Shown here: positions 1-13,800 of the stretch, piece by piece
Position numbering within the stretch: position 1 is the stretch's first letter
Layout of the letters: each line of letters starts with the position of its first letter
Source of the DNA: Maea johnstoni
Taxonomy: Eukaryota > Annelida > Polychaeta > Spionida > Magelonidae
Direction of reading: 5' to 3'
Assembly (NCBI GenBank): GCA_963942565.1
Contig: OZ012685.1
Location: 56,832,775-56,896,774, forward strand
DNA length: 64,000 nt
Translations under genes and position numbers: made by a program
Notes under the pieces: generated by a model
Databases searched by the model: none
The model's input: the letters and a program-made list of their open reading frames with translations, nothing else
Told to the model about the DNA's origin: nothing

Positions 1-134
1 CTTATCATTTATGAACCTCAAGCATATGTAGATATTTTCTTACAGATATAGACAATCGCCAGTTATAGTTTGAGAATGAATCAGTTTTGCCATAAGTTAT
101 ATCCTTCAGCACGGCATGTACTATATGCAGTGTG

Positions 135-233
135 TTAACCCTTTTGCTGCTGGTAGCTAATTTGGCCAGTACAAAATGATGCAAAAAACCTAGTTTGTAT
201 TCGTGTACATTGGTCCAGCATCAGAAGGGTTAA
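135..233 (+). mobile_element. TTAA-flanked MITE, family A (short copy)
   Basis: It opens TTAACCCTTTTGCTGCTGG and closes CCAGCATCAGAAGGGTTAA, an imperfect terminal inverted repeat with TTAA at both ends. That is the target signature of piggyBac-type transposons. At 99 nt it is an internally deleted form of the roughly 210 nt copies elsewhere in the window. Confidence 0.75.
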
Positions 234-273
234 ATAGTAACAGAGAAATTGACAACTAGAGTAGAATACTTAC

Positions 274-3200
274 TTAGCTACTTCGTCTCCTCCTTTCTCT
301 AGGATGATTTTCTTGGCATGCTTGTTGGTTGATGCTAGCGTCGTTAGGAAAAACTCATACAGTTCAAGCACTGCCTCATCTAGGCCCCCTGGTGGCAAGA
401 AAAGAAAACATGAGACAAAAGAAAAGGAAAAATTCATACAGTCCAAGTACTGCCTGATCCAGCCCCCTAGTGGCAAGAAAAGAAAACATGAGACAAAAGA
501 AAAGGAAACATTCATACAGTTCCAACACTCCTCATCCAGGCCCCCTATTTGGCAAGAAAAGAAACCATGAGATATTTGCCAATAGATAAGAAAACCAGAG
601 AAAAGGAAAGGTAGATATTTGTAGTTAGATCATATGTATCAACTAGACAACCCCGGCCTCCTTGGCACAGCAGCACCCTGGGAATGAATCGGGTAATGAA
701 GTTTTTTAGTGTTTTTTTAACATCACACTATTTGCAATAGGGATTTTTATTCTAAACAATTAGATATACAAACAAAATATAGACCATATACACAGACAAG
801 TTAACAACAAACATATAAGCATATGACCTGTTATCTTAATCCAAACATTATGTGGCACACTCAGAACTATTTAGATCATAATTTCACAATGTCTCTATAA
901 GTGAAATTTGATTCCCTTTTCAATACAAGTCAATTTTCTATTAGATTCAACCAGAACTATTTTTTCAAATCATTATAAATTAATTACCATTTTGAGAGGA
1001 AATTTTCAAATTTTGAATCTTTTTCTGCCTTGTGTTCATCAGTATCTGAGTATATGATTCCCATTTTATATCTTCAATTTCAATTGTTTACCCTGCTTAA
1101 TGAAGTTTAAAGGTATACAAATCACATTTTGCCCCATTTGAGGATGTAGAGTTAGATAGTGATAGCCTTACCATTAACTGCGCCTAGCAGCTGTTTTGTC
1201 AAGCTTGGAATCCAGGCACTCTCCAGAACCTGTCGCACAACCCACCGATGGATCATCAGAGAACTGCAGAGCACTGAAGTACAGGAGAGAAAAGCTGTAG
1301 CAAATAATATTTGATTTATTATACAATATATCAAAAATATCAGTTATTTAGGCTGACTCATCATTGCAAGAAGCGTTACATGTTACTTAACTCTTTAATG
1401 CTTGTTGACGCCAAAAGGCGTCGCCGTATCTACCACCCTTAATCCCGCAGAACGTGTTTTAGCGTTGCCACTGAAACACGCCTTCATCCTGCGGACGGCG
1501 TTTATAACGGCTTGCGCAACATTGCAATACAATGCAATATACTGCAGTGCATTACAATGTTGCAGGGAGGAACCCCCAATACAGCGCTGGGGAGTATGAC
1601 ACAACACAGCGATGGAGGTTAAAGAGTTAAAGATCATAGATGAATATCAAATTTGAATACCAGTATACAGACAAACCTCTCATTGTGAACTCCCCAGAGA
1701 TGTGAACATCTCCCATTCTGAACATAATTTCCAGGTCCTATTTGCATTTTTCGTTATGAAAAGACCTCTGTGATGTGAACACCCTCTAATGTGAATGCTT
1801 TTTTCACTGGTCCCAAGAATTTCACATCTCTAAGGTTGCAATGTACATGTAGTACCACTACCTCTGTATATGAAAATATCCCTTCTCCCAACTGTATGTA
1901 ATTGTACATGAAGGGGCCCGACAGTTTGATGACCATCCTTAATGCCATTATATAAACATAAGGAGGACACATTGCTCAAGATAGACTGTCCCATCTTCAC
2001 CATAATTCACTGGAATATGCTTCAGGGAATGAAATATTGCAAAACTTTCCTATGTTAAACAGCTCTACTTCCTCTAATTAAGGTAAAATCATTCTTGTAC
2101 TGACCAAAAAAGGCTGATCTTTATATTGAGTTTTACTTCCAAATCTACTCCTGCTATCCAAGGAATCATCTTCCAGACCTTAGAAAAAAAAGTAGATATG
2201 AAACCAGCCAGTCAACCTGAACAGGCTAGCCTCAACCAATAGCCCAAAAGTGATGCACTGTGCATGCTCAGATGATGCTGGCACACAGGTTTCTCTGTAA
2301 TGTAAATGATACCAGAGCTCTGATTGGTCCTTGTTCCCTCGTGACCTCACCTTGATGCCAGATCAGAAACCCCTGTCGTGTCGAGCCCTTCACTATAGCG
2401 CATATAGTAATTAGTCTCTCGCTACATATCCATTCTTTTCTTCCTTTAAAATTCTTTTCTTCCTTTAACCCATTAACACTCAGAGTGTTTCTAGAAGTTA
2501 TCGTCTGCTACTCTCATACTTTTGATAATAACTTTTGAATAAAGCGAAAGTTCACAAAATATTTGGAGGAGAGTTGTTGTTTGGCTGCTGATCAACATTT
2601 CTCCTTCAAATGTTTTCAAGAAAATGCTTTTGTAAGTAAAATATCGCCAAAGTGGTCAGGCCTCTTTTGGCCGCTCTGAGTGTAAATGGTTTAAGTCCAG
2701 ACGTACCTCTCAGTCCTAGGTGCCAGGCTTGTTCTATCTCCATCCAGCTCTCTGTGTATTGGACACTGACCGCCATCTTGCCGTCTTCCAGCACATGTAC
2801 CCGGCTCAGGAAATGGAGGATCGTCGACAAGAACTGTTCCTGCTCTCTGTCTGACAAACCTGGAGGGAAAATTATTTTCTTCATAAAATCTAAGGAGAAT
2901 TTTTCAAAGGAGGACACAATATACTCAGATTACAACCATAAACATAATTATATTTACTTAGTGAAATAAAGCATGTCACTATACAACACCATGGGAAGTA
3001 TATTGAAGTAAAAATATAATCCAATTATGTGCTTAAAATTGACAATATCAGAAATTCCTCACAGATTTGGATGTCCTGAAGGGTAATTTTTGAGTGTTTG
3101 GGCAGAGGTGGACATAGCAGATAGCCCCATAGTCATGGCTATCTAATCATTAAGAAATGACATTTTGGGCAAGGTGCATAAGCCCTCAACTTGCCCCGCT

Positions 3201-3791
3201 TGACTATCTAACATTAGAATGGAAATTGAGAGGTACATTCATTAAATTCATAACATCATCGTTTGAATAGCAATAGAGTTGACAGCAACCTTGGAATAAA
3301 GGGTTAAGGAGGAAATAAAATGGGTAAGAAAAATAAACAGAAATAACATCAAACATTAAGTTAAAAAAAATTATTGTCTCTATGTCAAGGTTAAATAAAC
3401 AAGGTATTAATTGCTATTAAATTCCCCAGGCAACCTGAACGCCTGGCGGGACTATCTGATCTTGGGCCCAACCAAACTAACTGGGTTGGCAGGGTACTGG
3501 TGAGCCCTATTGGGTATCCAAATGATGCCAAGACACCCTACTGGCTAAGACTATAGTCTAGAGCTACTACAGTGTTGTAACTTACCAGTGTTTTCAGTGG
3601 CCCCAAGTATCATCAAGCCCAGGACGGAGAAATGAGCCAGTAGAGATACCCCTGATTCTTCATATACTGAAAAAACATGAATTGTTATTACAATCATTTA
3701 TTTTACTCGAGTGAGATTATAGATTCAGAAATAATTGAAAATTTTCTGGTGAAGAATATTGCGTTAAACAGACAAATAATATGAGGCATAA

Positions 3792-3839
<48 letters not shown>

Positions 3840-6800
3840 AAAAGACTCACTTATCAACATTCTTACTAGTTAACATTCCACTAAAAAAGGGGACCTGACA
3901 ATTTTTAGATCCTTTAAATTTAATACCTTCCTAAATTCAAAGATAAACATGTATTGGCTACTTACAAAGTTTTGCTGTGTGTTTGGAGAGAAGCGACAGC
4001 AGCTTTTTGTAGGTGTGCTGATCAGCCTGGATGCCTCCCTCCACCGTCACACAGTTCATGAGCACATTGCACAGCGTCACCAGCGCATTCTGAAAATAGA
4101 GTAAGCGACATCATAATGAGTGTTGGATGCAAGATGGAAGCATGCCCTGATGGCCGTGTGGTCTAAAGCGTTGCCACTGGTTGCCCGGGTTTGAATCCCG
4201 GCCTGGGCATGTGAGAAAGTTGCCAGTGACTTGGGGTTAGGCAGTGGTTTTCGCCAGGTATTCTGGTTTCCTGTAGTGATGAGAAACGAAATTCCTGCCC
4301 TGATGGCTGAGTGGTCAAAGGCGCTGTCACTGACTGGTTGCTGTCTTTCACCCCTACCCAGGTTTGAATCCCGCCTGCGGCATGTGAGAAAGTTACCAGT
4401 GAACTGAGGTTAGGTGGTGATTTTTTGCGCTGAGGTACTCCAGTTTCCTCACCAACTTACAACTGGCTAGTCGTGATTTAGTCTATTATGGCCAAAAAAG
4501 TGACGATAATCAAAATTCTGAATTCCAGTTTTTTCTAATCTTTCTAATGTCATATTCTTTATTGTTATAACATTGCGACAACATAAAACTGCCTACCTTT
4601 GAGTCGTTGCTTTTCCCTGCTGCCCACAGCGCCCACTGGTGGCTGAAATAGTCAACTAACAACGGAAGCACGCCCTGGTTATAGAGGATCTGTCTAGGAT
4701 GGTCCTCTACGGTTAAATGACAAAGGCCAGGTAGGAGGAACCGCAGGACATCGATTGTCAGGACAGGTTTTGGTTTTTCCCCGCTCACAACCACAGCCAG
4801 ATCCTCTTCTGATTCTCCAGCAGCTTCTTTCGCTGAATTGGTTGTCTCTTCTTTGGGTTCAAGTGTGTCAGCGTTTAGACTATCTTGAAGTTCTTTTATT
4901 GCAGCAAGACTGTCTTTGCTGAAAGAGATTTTCCGTTTTTTTGATACCTTTTTGCAAAACTAAAATACTACGTACAACAGCCAAATATTCTAAAACTATC
5001 TTTGCTGAAAAAGATATTCAGCCATACTGTTGAAGGGGAAACTCAAATATTTTTTGAGATCTTTTTGCAAAACTAAAATACTACGTACAACAGCCAAAAA
5101 TTTCATATGTGACTTTCTTAATACTTTCAAATCTAGTTTTTATTTTCATAAGAAAGTGATTGCTTTGTTTTAATTGGCCTATGGGCCTCAGAGTTCAGAG
5201 TTTTGTTGATCTGTTAAGCTTTTGGTGAATCAAATTTAAATAATGGTACCTAGATTAATAAATGCTGACTCTAAAGTGAACAAACTACGAATCAATACAA
5301 TCACCACAATACTAACACAGTATACAGCATACAGAAGTAACTTTAAAAGTATCTTACCTCAGTTGCATTAAGAATGGCAGGACTTTGAAGATTTCATCCT
5401 GCAAAGCAACAGTCTCCTCTGCCATCCACAAACCCAGAACTCTCACAGACGCTCCTACCAAGGCATGGCCCGCCTAAACAATAGAGAAAAACAATTGTTA
5501 GCTGCCTAAACAATAGAGAAAAACAATGGTTAGCTGTCTAATGAATAACAAAAATAATGGTCAACTACCTAAACGAAACAGAAAACAATAAACCATGGTT
5601 AGGTGATAACCAAATGATGATTAAGCCATTCAATTCCCTGAAGCCAAATTTAAATCAGAATTTGGGATTGTTTCATAATAATTTGTGACACCTTCAAGGT
5701 TGGTGTTTATGCTAAAAAAGGTAAAATGTTCTGAACTCATAAAATCCAAATTAATGCTCTCCAAACCTCCTTCATTTTCCTTTATGTGGGTGATTATGTT
5801 GCAAGCAGGGAAGCATAAGTACGACATTAAAAGGAAAGTTATACTTCATCCAAAGTGGAACTTGTATGTGTGACCATCAGGTTGATTTGTTTATATTGAC
5901 AAATAATATGTAGTAGAGGGCGACATTACAGGAAAAACAAGAGTGCAGCAGTAAAACATCACATGGGGACTTACCAATTCAGGATGTTCCACATCGATCT
6001 TCGAGAGGAACCAGATGACTGAGTTGAGCGCCCCCTTCATGGCCGCGTGGAGCTGAAGAACCTGCTCCTCACTGAGCAGCATAGACGGGCCCTGCGTCAG
6101 GTACTCTATCACATTCTCTATCACACAGTAGCAAGACGAGATGAGACCAGCAAACTCCAACACCTGAAACAGCAGAAAAGGTAAGACTTAAAAGAGTCTG
6201 TTTTTTTCTCAATGACATTCCCTAAGATACACCAGTAAGAATATTCAGAAAATAACTACAAACATATCCTATATTTCTTTTTTTAGTTATTATTCTTTTT
6301 GAGTTCTTTTTGCTTTTTTCATTATTTATTTTATCTGATGAAAATAACCTTCAGTCAATTGGACATATATGCTAAACGATATCCTTTTAAGTTAAAAATA
6401 TTTAAAAATGATCCAATATTATTCCTTATCGATAACCGATATTATCGATGTAATGAATAACGACTACATGATAATTACACCACTTTTTTTCTGTTTTAGG
6501 AAAAAAAGTTAAGGAAAATAATAGAAAAATATATATTTCCAGTTATCATTTTACTCCCAAGGTTTCAGTCAATACAGGCAGTCCTTCTAACAGAAAATTG
6601 CATTTTTTAAACTTTTTTTAAAGCTCTCTCTCGCATTGATTTGGGGGGGAAAATCTTCCTAAAAACAGAAAAAAGTGGACTTATCATGGCCGACATATAG
6701 GAACTAGTGATGTCATTGAAATGAAATTTTATTGATTTGATTTATCGATTTGTCGACTATCGATGACATCCCTAATAGAAACTGTTCTTACCTGTGCCAT

Positions 6801-9800
6801 TTCCTGGTTCTCCACTGTCATTCTCACCTCTATACAGGAGAGGTGGATGAGAATGAGCAGGAATTTATAGTTGGGCGGCGTACCCTGCAGTGCCCATGGA
6901 ATACCCAGAGCATCCAACATGGCGGATGCCAGCTTCAATGCCGGTACACGCTGCTCACCTCCTACAAAACATCAAACAGACAAAACCAGATCAGAATTCC
7001 ACTCATGCTCAAATGTTTACCTTTAAACCCTTTTGCATCTAGAAATTCAGGGGCAGATCCAGTATTTCTGTGTTAGTTTTTCACTTGTGCAAGTCAATTT
7101 AATAGCAAAAACATTTTGCTCATAATCTGTATGAAAGAATTATTATAATTAAATGTGGTGATACCTAAGGAATTAGAAAAAGATAAATTATGAATTTCAA
7201 ATTTAGCCATTAAATCAGTTTTCAGTTCTCCATTGATGATATTTATAGGGTTACAAGTGCATATACCATGCAACCAAGCATAACTGACCATTGAAATATC
7301 ATTACTTTTATAATGAGTGATTCTGAAAATTGTAACAATTTCACAAAAAACACAAATATACCGTGTTAATATTGCACATATAAAGTTATGCACTCTGCAG
7401 GTAGCTGCCTTTTTGCAGTTTAATTTTTGCATTTGGGTGTTGAATGACTAGCTATCATATCAGCGTTAATTACATACAATACTAGCATAGCAATCAGATG
7501 TCCAAATAATTATGGTGCTTAGTTTAATAAATGCAGCCCAAGGGGTGTGCAAAGCAGGGTCTTAGCCAGGATTTAGAAACTGGGTGACTAAAATTGGCAA
7601 TTGTAAAATTTTTGGGTGTCCAAATTTTTAAGGAGGACCACAATATACTCAGATTTCAACCACAAACATGTATAAATGTATCGAAATGAGGTATGATATC
7701 CTTCTACAATGTCATGGGAATTATATGGAGATGAGAAAATTCAATAATTTGCTTGAGATTGACATTTATAAAAAAATTCCTCACAAAAATATCTGGGTGT
7801 CCTGATGGGTGCTATTTAAGGGTTTGGGTGTCCAAAAAGACACCCAGACGCCCTGCTGGCTAAGACCATGGTGCAAAGTACGCATTTATTGAACTGCCGC
7901 AATATCAACACTGTATGCAGTAGCTTACTTACCTATCCTACTCTGCAGAATGCGCGCCAGGCCCTGGTGGATCACTGTACTCCATTTCTCACCCAGTGCT
8001 GCCATCTGGTGGGTGGCAGTGCTACCAACCAAAAGCGACAGGAATCTGCAGGACTCAAATTTCTTCTCACTCTGTGGATAAAGTCTGTACATATTAAGGC
8101 TATCTAGAAGCTTAGGCCTACTTATATTCACTGTTTTATTATCAATAAACTTTGTTCACTACGTCTAAGAAAAACAGCAAAAGCATTGTGAACATACATA
8201 AGGAATTAGAAATAGATAATATTGAACTTCTATGCAAATATTCACAAAAATTTTAAGGAGAATAGTAAGTTGGTTCTCCTAAATATCTTACCATCCAATA
8301 TCTTTCGAAATATGCACAGACTTTAAATATAGGCCAGGTTAGGGGATACAAGAATGGTAGGGTTAAGGTGTTTATATCATACCTCATCCAGGAGAAAGTC
8401 AGTAGATAGCTTATCCAGGATTGCCTGCAGCCCATCTGTATCATCCTCCCAACACTGGAAGCCACAATAGCTAATCAAAGCCAGGAGAAGTTGGTACGAC
8501 CGTTCATGACCTCAAAAGAGCAAAGAAGATAAGAATATCAAAAATCAACAAGAAACTGCATCACATTTTTAAGGTTCAAAATGTTCCTGGTTTAACACAC
8601 ATATTGCAACAAAAAACATTTTCCATGATGATGATGTTTTTCTATTTTTTCAGTTCTTCAAAATTCTGATAACTTACATATATATGACCCATGTAGATTT
8701 TAAACCAAATAGTACTAATTGACTTTTCAACTGAGGTCCATTTGGCCAGCAATGACATAACGCCCTTTTCTAGATAATCCCCATGCACAGCACTTGCTTG
8801 TTGAGATACACTAAATGGAAAAAAAGAAGCTGAATGAAAAACAGCAGCATCTCAGAAATTTCCTAGTCTAAGGCCTAGTGAACAAGAAGGCCACTAATTA
8901 AGTAATTATAGGACTAAATGATTGTACATTAAATTTATGTTATATGGGAATGAAGTGAAATATCTTTAGCCAATTGAAGTATCTAGAAAGACTTTTCAGA
9001 GGCTGTTTTGGGTAGCAAATATAGAACTATGCGGTGGGTAACTCATCTTACAGTAAACAAACTCTTATTCTGCTGGTAGCTAATTTGAACAATACAAAAT
9101 GATGCAAAAACCTGAAAAATTATTGAAACCCTGACAAATGTGTACTCATGTGAGAGTACTCAGTGAGAGCTATCAAATGAGTTTTTGAGTCCTAGTCCTT
9201 TGGACAAAAGTAGCCTCAGCATTGGAAGGGTTAAGGTTAGACATGATACGAGTGATAGAAAGTGCTTGGCCTACAACAAGAAAACTAATATTGTGTCCTG
9301 GCTTCTCAAAATTAAGTGTTCTTTAAAAATCAAATCAACAAGCTGGAATAGCATTAAAGAAGATTCAGCCATGGTCTTAGCAAGCAGGGCTTCGGGGTGT
9401 CATTTGGACACCACAACCCTTAAAGAATAATCCCTCAGAGCACCCAAATTGTATGTGAGGTCCTTCTTAAAATGTAAATTTTGAGAATTTTCTCAACTCA
9501 AAATAATTCAGATGACATTGTATAAGGCAAAAGAATAAATGTCATGTTTGTGGTTATATGATATGCAAAAAAAGGGTTGGTCGGTAGGCTTTAAAAAAAA
9601 AAAAATTTGCTGATTGCCAGGTATTCTAATATGAAGTGGCAATATATAGATGTTCAGTTAGGTTGTTTGTGCATGTATGCTTTATATGTATCATTGTTGG
9701 GCTAATATGATTTTATACATAGTACTGTAAGATTCAAAACAAGTCCCGTGTGTACCTGCAATTCTTTTGGGTTCCTGCATTAAGACCAAAAAAGCTTAAA

Positions 9801-10360
9801 AAAACTTTACGGTAGGGGGGTCAAAACAGGGTCGGTAGGGTAACCACAAACATAACACTTTTTTGGGGCCTAAGAATATCATGTCTTGTTTCACTAAGAA
9901 AAAAAAACATGTTTACTGTTGCAACCTTAGTATTTTGTGGTCTCACTTGAAAACAAGGACACCCAAATATTTTCATTTTTACAATTTCAAAATCTTAGCT
10001 AAGACCCTGGATTCAGCTACCAACTCAAAATGCTAAGGTCTTCCTCTGTGTTGCCTGCAAGAAGAAGTGCTTAGTAATTCTGTGTGCCTACCATACTGCT
10101 GTTGTGCATAGATATTGCAAAGTGTTGTTACTGTGTGCTCCTCTATAAGGTAGTTGCGAGCCTCTGGATTAGCCAGAATAGCTGCTAAAATCTGGTAGGC
10201 ATCGTCAACCATGCTCACTCCAACGGGATCATCTGGACTGCAAACAAGAAAGTATGAAAACATGTTTCTATTGACCAATAGCAAAGTATATTTACTGACC
10301 ATCTTATACGAAGATGAAACATAAATAATAATTATGTTGATGATGATGATAAAGATGATA

Positions 10361-10395
<35 letters not shown>

Positions 10396-10645
10396 AATAA
10401 ATAATAATAATAATAATAATAACTGATGATGATGATTATAACAATACAATAATATTAATAATAATAACAATTATAATATTAATAATAATAATAATATTAA
10501 TAATAATAATAATGATAATAATAACAATAATAACAATAATAGTAATAATAATAACAATAACAATAATAATACTAATACTTATACTAATACTAATAATAAT
10601 AATGATACTAATAATAATAATAACGATAATAATAATAATAATAAC

Positions 10646-10685
<40 letters not shown>

Positions 10686-10774
10686 TTAACAATAATAATA
10701 ATAATAATAATAATAATACAACTTATCACCAAATTTTAACATCCACTTCCTTTACATAACAATAATAATAATGA

Positions 10775-10837
<63 letters not shown>

Positions 10838-13800
10838 TAATAATAATAATAATACACCTTAACACCAAATTTTAACATCCACTTCCCTTACATTAGTTCT
10901 TTTTAAAACAAAATTCAAAGAGTATCTATGATTTGATTAACAGTAAAACTTGTTTAAAAATTCAAATAAACTATGTGTCTAATGATGAGTACATATCAAA
11001 TTCACTCACCTGGGATTAGAGCTTATTTTTTCATTGAAGATTGGAATTTTGTTTAACATCTGTGGATCCATCACCTGTAAGATTGGCACATTGTTAATTA
11101 TAAATGAAACTCTAGGTCTTAATAAAAATCACTTTTATTTGCTTAATACCTCTAATGAACAGAGGAGCTTGCTTTTATTAAAATATGGACATAAATACAG
11201 ACACAAAATCTGTAAATGCAATCTTCATCTGAACTTCCTAAAATATCTGGCTTTATCATTTGAAAAAAAAAAATTAAAATATTTTTATTATACTTGGAAA
11301 CTTGATGAGAAATAATCCCTCACTAAAGAAAGTTACTAGTACTCGATACGATACCAAATATGGATATTGAATAGGAAAAGGTATTGTATTGTTTAAGATA
11401 TGTTATGCTGATATTGCTTGAAGATAAACAATTGACTGGCAGTTCGTTATTTATTTGAAAAGTTCCTGAAATTGACTGCGCTAAATTTAAAAAATTCAAG
11501 TCACTGGAAGGCAGTAAGTATTGTTAACAATATTGTTAAGATATTATATTTGTTACGAATATATTGATCTTGTATTGTATCGCAAACATTTTAAAGGTGC
11601 CAATCCCTATCCCTCACCAACTCTTCAGCGGTACAGAAACAGGCTAGTACTGTCATGGCAAGGCTGTGGTAATCAGTGAGTGAGCAACCTTCAGGGGCCT
11701 GGGCTGCAAGGAAAATGAGCAAACATGAACACAACAAAAAGATAATACAGAAAAGAGATAAGTATCAAATACTTGATACCATACCAAATACTGATAACGA
11801 AAAAGAAAAATTATTGTATCAAAAAAGTTTAATATTGTATCATATCATTAAAGATTTTAAATATGTATAAAATTTACTTAATTGCTACCTGGATGTCTCC
11901 ACGCAAAGGACGTTTGCTATTAATTGGAGAAATTTCTGAAGCTGACAGTTCTAAATTTAACGAAGTTAGGTCCCTGGGAGGCAGGCAGTATCATTATGAA
12001 TACTGTTAACTTATAGAATCATTAAGGAAATATGAATATTGTATCATATGAAGAAAATTTTAAAGGTGCCAATCCCTAATACTGAAACACAAGGGAAACA
12101 TTTAGAAAAGACAGGAGTTTGGACCCATTTACGCCGACAATACCCAATATCCATGACATAAAGCATTATTTTTAAAATATCTATATTTCATAAACATATA
12201 AAATTGGTATTCAAACTGATTTTTTATTTTCAAACTAATTCAAATACAGGAAAAACACATACTAAAAACTTGCCTCTCTAATAACTTCTTTTAGTTTTAT
12301 GGAAATGGAAACGCCATCCTGAATTCAAATATACCTCTTAAGTTCTGCTTTTTTTTAAGTTCTGCTTTTAACAAGTTGCAATGCATGGTACACATCACTT
12401 ATAAACACTGATAACTTACTTGATTTTAGAAGTCTTCCAAGAAATTTAAACCCCACAGCCTCAAATATTTTTCTTCTAGTTTCAGCATCACATTCTTCTG
12501 CTTTGATGATTTTTGGAACCTGGATAAGAGAGAAAAAAAAAGGAAAACTCCTGACTATATTTCAATATGCTTTATTTCTGCCAAGCCCAAGAAGGTGGTT
12601 GTCAAGAAACCAAAGGCAGAAAAAGAATTCAAAATCAGTGAGGATTATACATATGGGTGGGTGAGAAGTAGGGACTGTCATAAATATCCATTTCTTTCTT
12701 ATATTCCATTTTTGGAAAAGATTGTTCTGATATGTCAATTTTTCTATTCAATTTGATATGGTTCCATTTGATATCATTGTCAACTTATAGTAGGGAATAG
12801 GGATTAACACCTTTAAATTTTTCAGCATATGATATGCATAACATAACGCTACAATATCTTTGAGATAATTTGACAATACTGCCTGCTTCTGAGGTGCCCA
12901 ATAGTAGTGTCTCTTTAAACTTTTTGATGGACAGACATAACATAAATAAAACTTTGATTTATTCCAAGAAATGAATGGGTGCCTCTCTTTACCATTGTGG
13001 TTGAAAATAAGTGTGTTGGGACTAGGAGCATACAAATGTCTCCCTTCAGATGTTCTCTTTTAATTGATAATAAACTTTGGAATTTGGGAGCAACCAGCAA
13101 CAAAAGCAAAATTGAGGAAGGCAGACATAATTCCTGCCAGTTTATTTTCTAATTAAACGGACTGTTGGTCTCAACAAATATCACTCAAACTAGCACCTGA
13201 GACGTACAATTTCGACCAGTTTTGCATAAATATAAATGCATACTCTTTTTTTTCTCTTGCTTTCATTTTATTTAATTTTAATTATTTTTGAAGTAGGTTT
13301 TACTTAGTGTTAGAAATAAGGATATGACAATGTTTTAGTGAAATTAAATCATAGCAAAATCCAAGTGGGCAGGTAGGTAGGTCTAGGCAGACAAATACCG
13401 TATTACCCCGCATACAACACGCACTTTTATACACTGCAGCACCTGTGTCAAGGAGGGGGTGCGTGTTATCAACGGGTACATAAACCAGAATATTTTTACA
13501 TCGATGCTATGGACGTGTGGGGCATGGTGGAAAATACTTTGGTGGGTTCCTGTTGTCTATTGGCCTATCACCATGACGAAGTTATGATGATTGCCATTCT
13601 GATACCCTGGATGTCCCAGATGATATTTAAAAATAGACTTTTCCCGTACTGTTAATTGGTATCACTTGCAAAGTGACTCTGAGCGCTATAAACACTGTAC
13701 GATTTAAGCCTCTTATTCTCTGAATCAACGCAGGTTACGGTACTGGGGTCAAGATTCCCACTCCCCAACTCCGCCTGCGTGTTATAAACAGGGCATTGTA

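Noticed and set aside
60-125. Possible final NCDN exon at the left edge
   Set aside because: One acceptor-like site gives a short frame with no resemblance to the neurochondrin C-terminus; the true last exon probably lies outside the window.
10033-10740. Long Ile/Tyr/Asn-rich open frames over trinucleotide and TA repeats (also at 21600, 23140-23560, 23640-23920, 24330 and 62430)
   Set aside because: They are translations of (AAT)n and (TA)n microsatellites, with no splice context or family resemblance.
12575-12650. Lys-rich coding-like stretch on the plus strand (PKKVVVKKPKAEKEFK)
   Set aside because: Very short, no splice sites or start, within an NCDN intron on the opposite strand; no family recognised.
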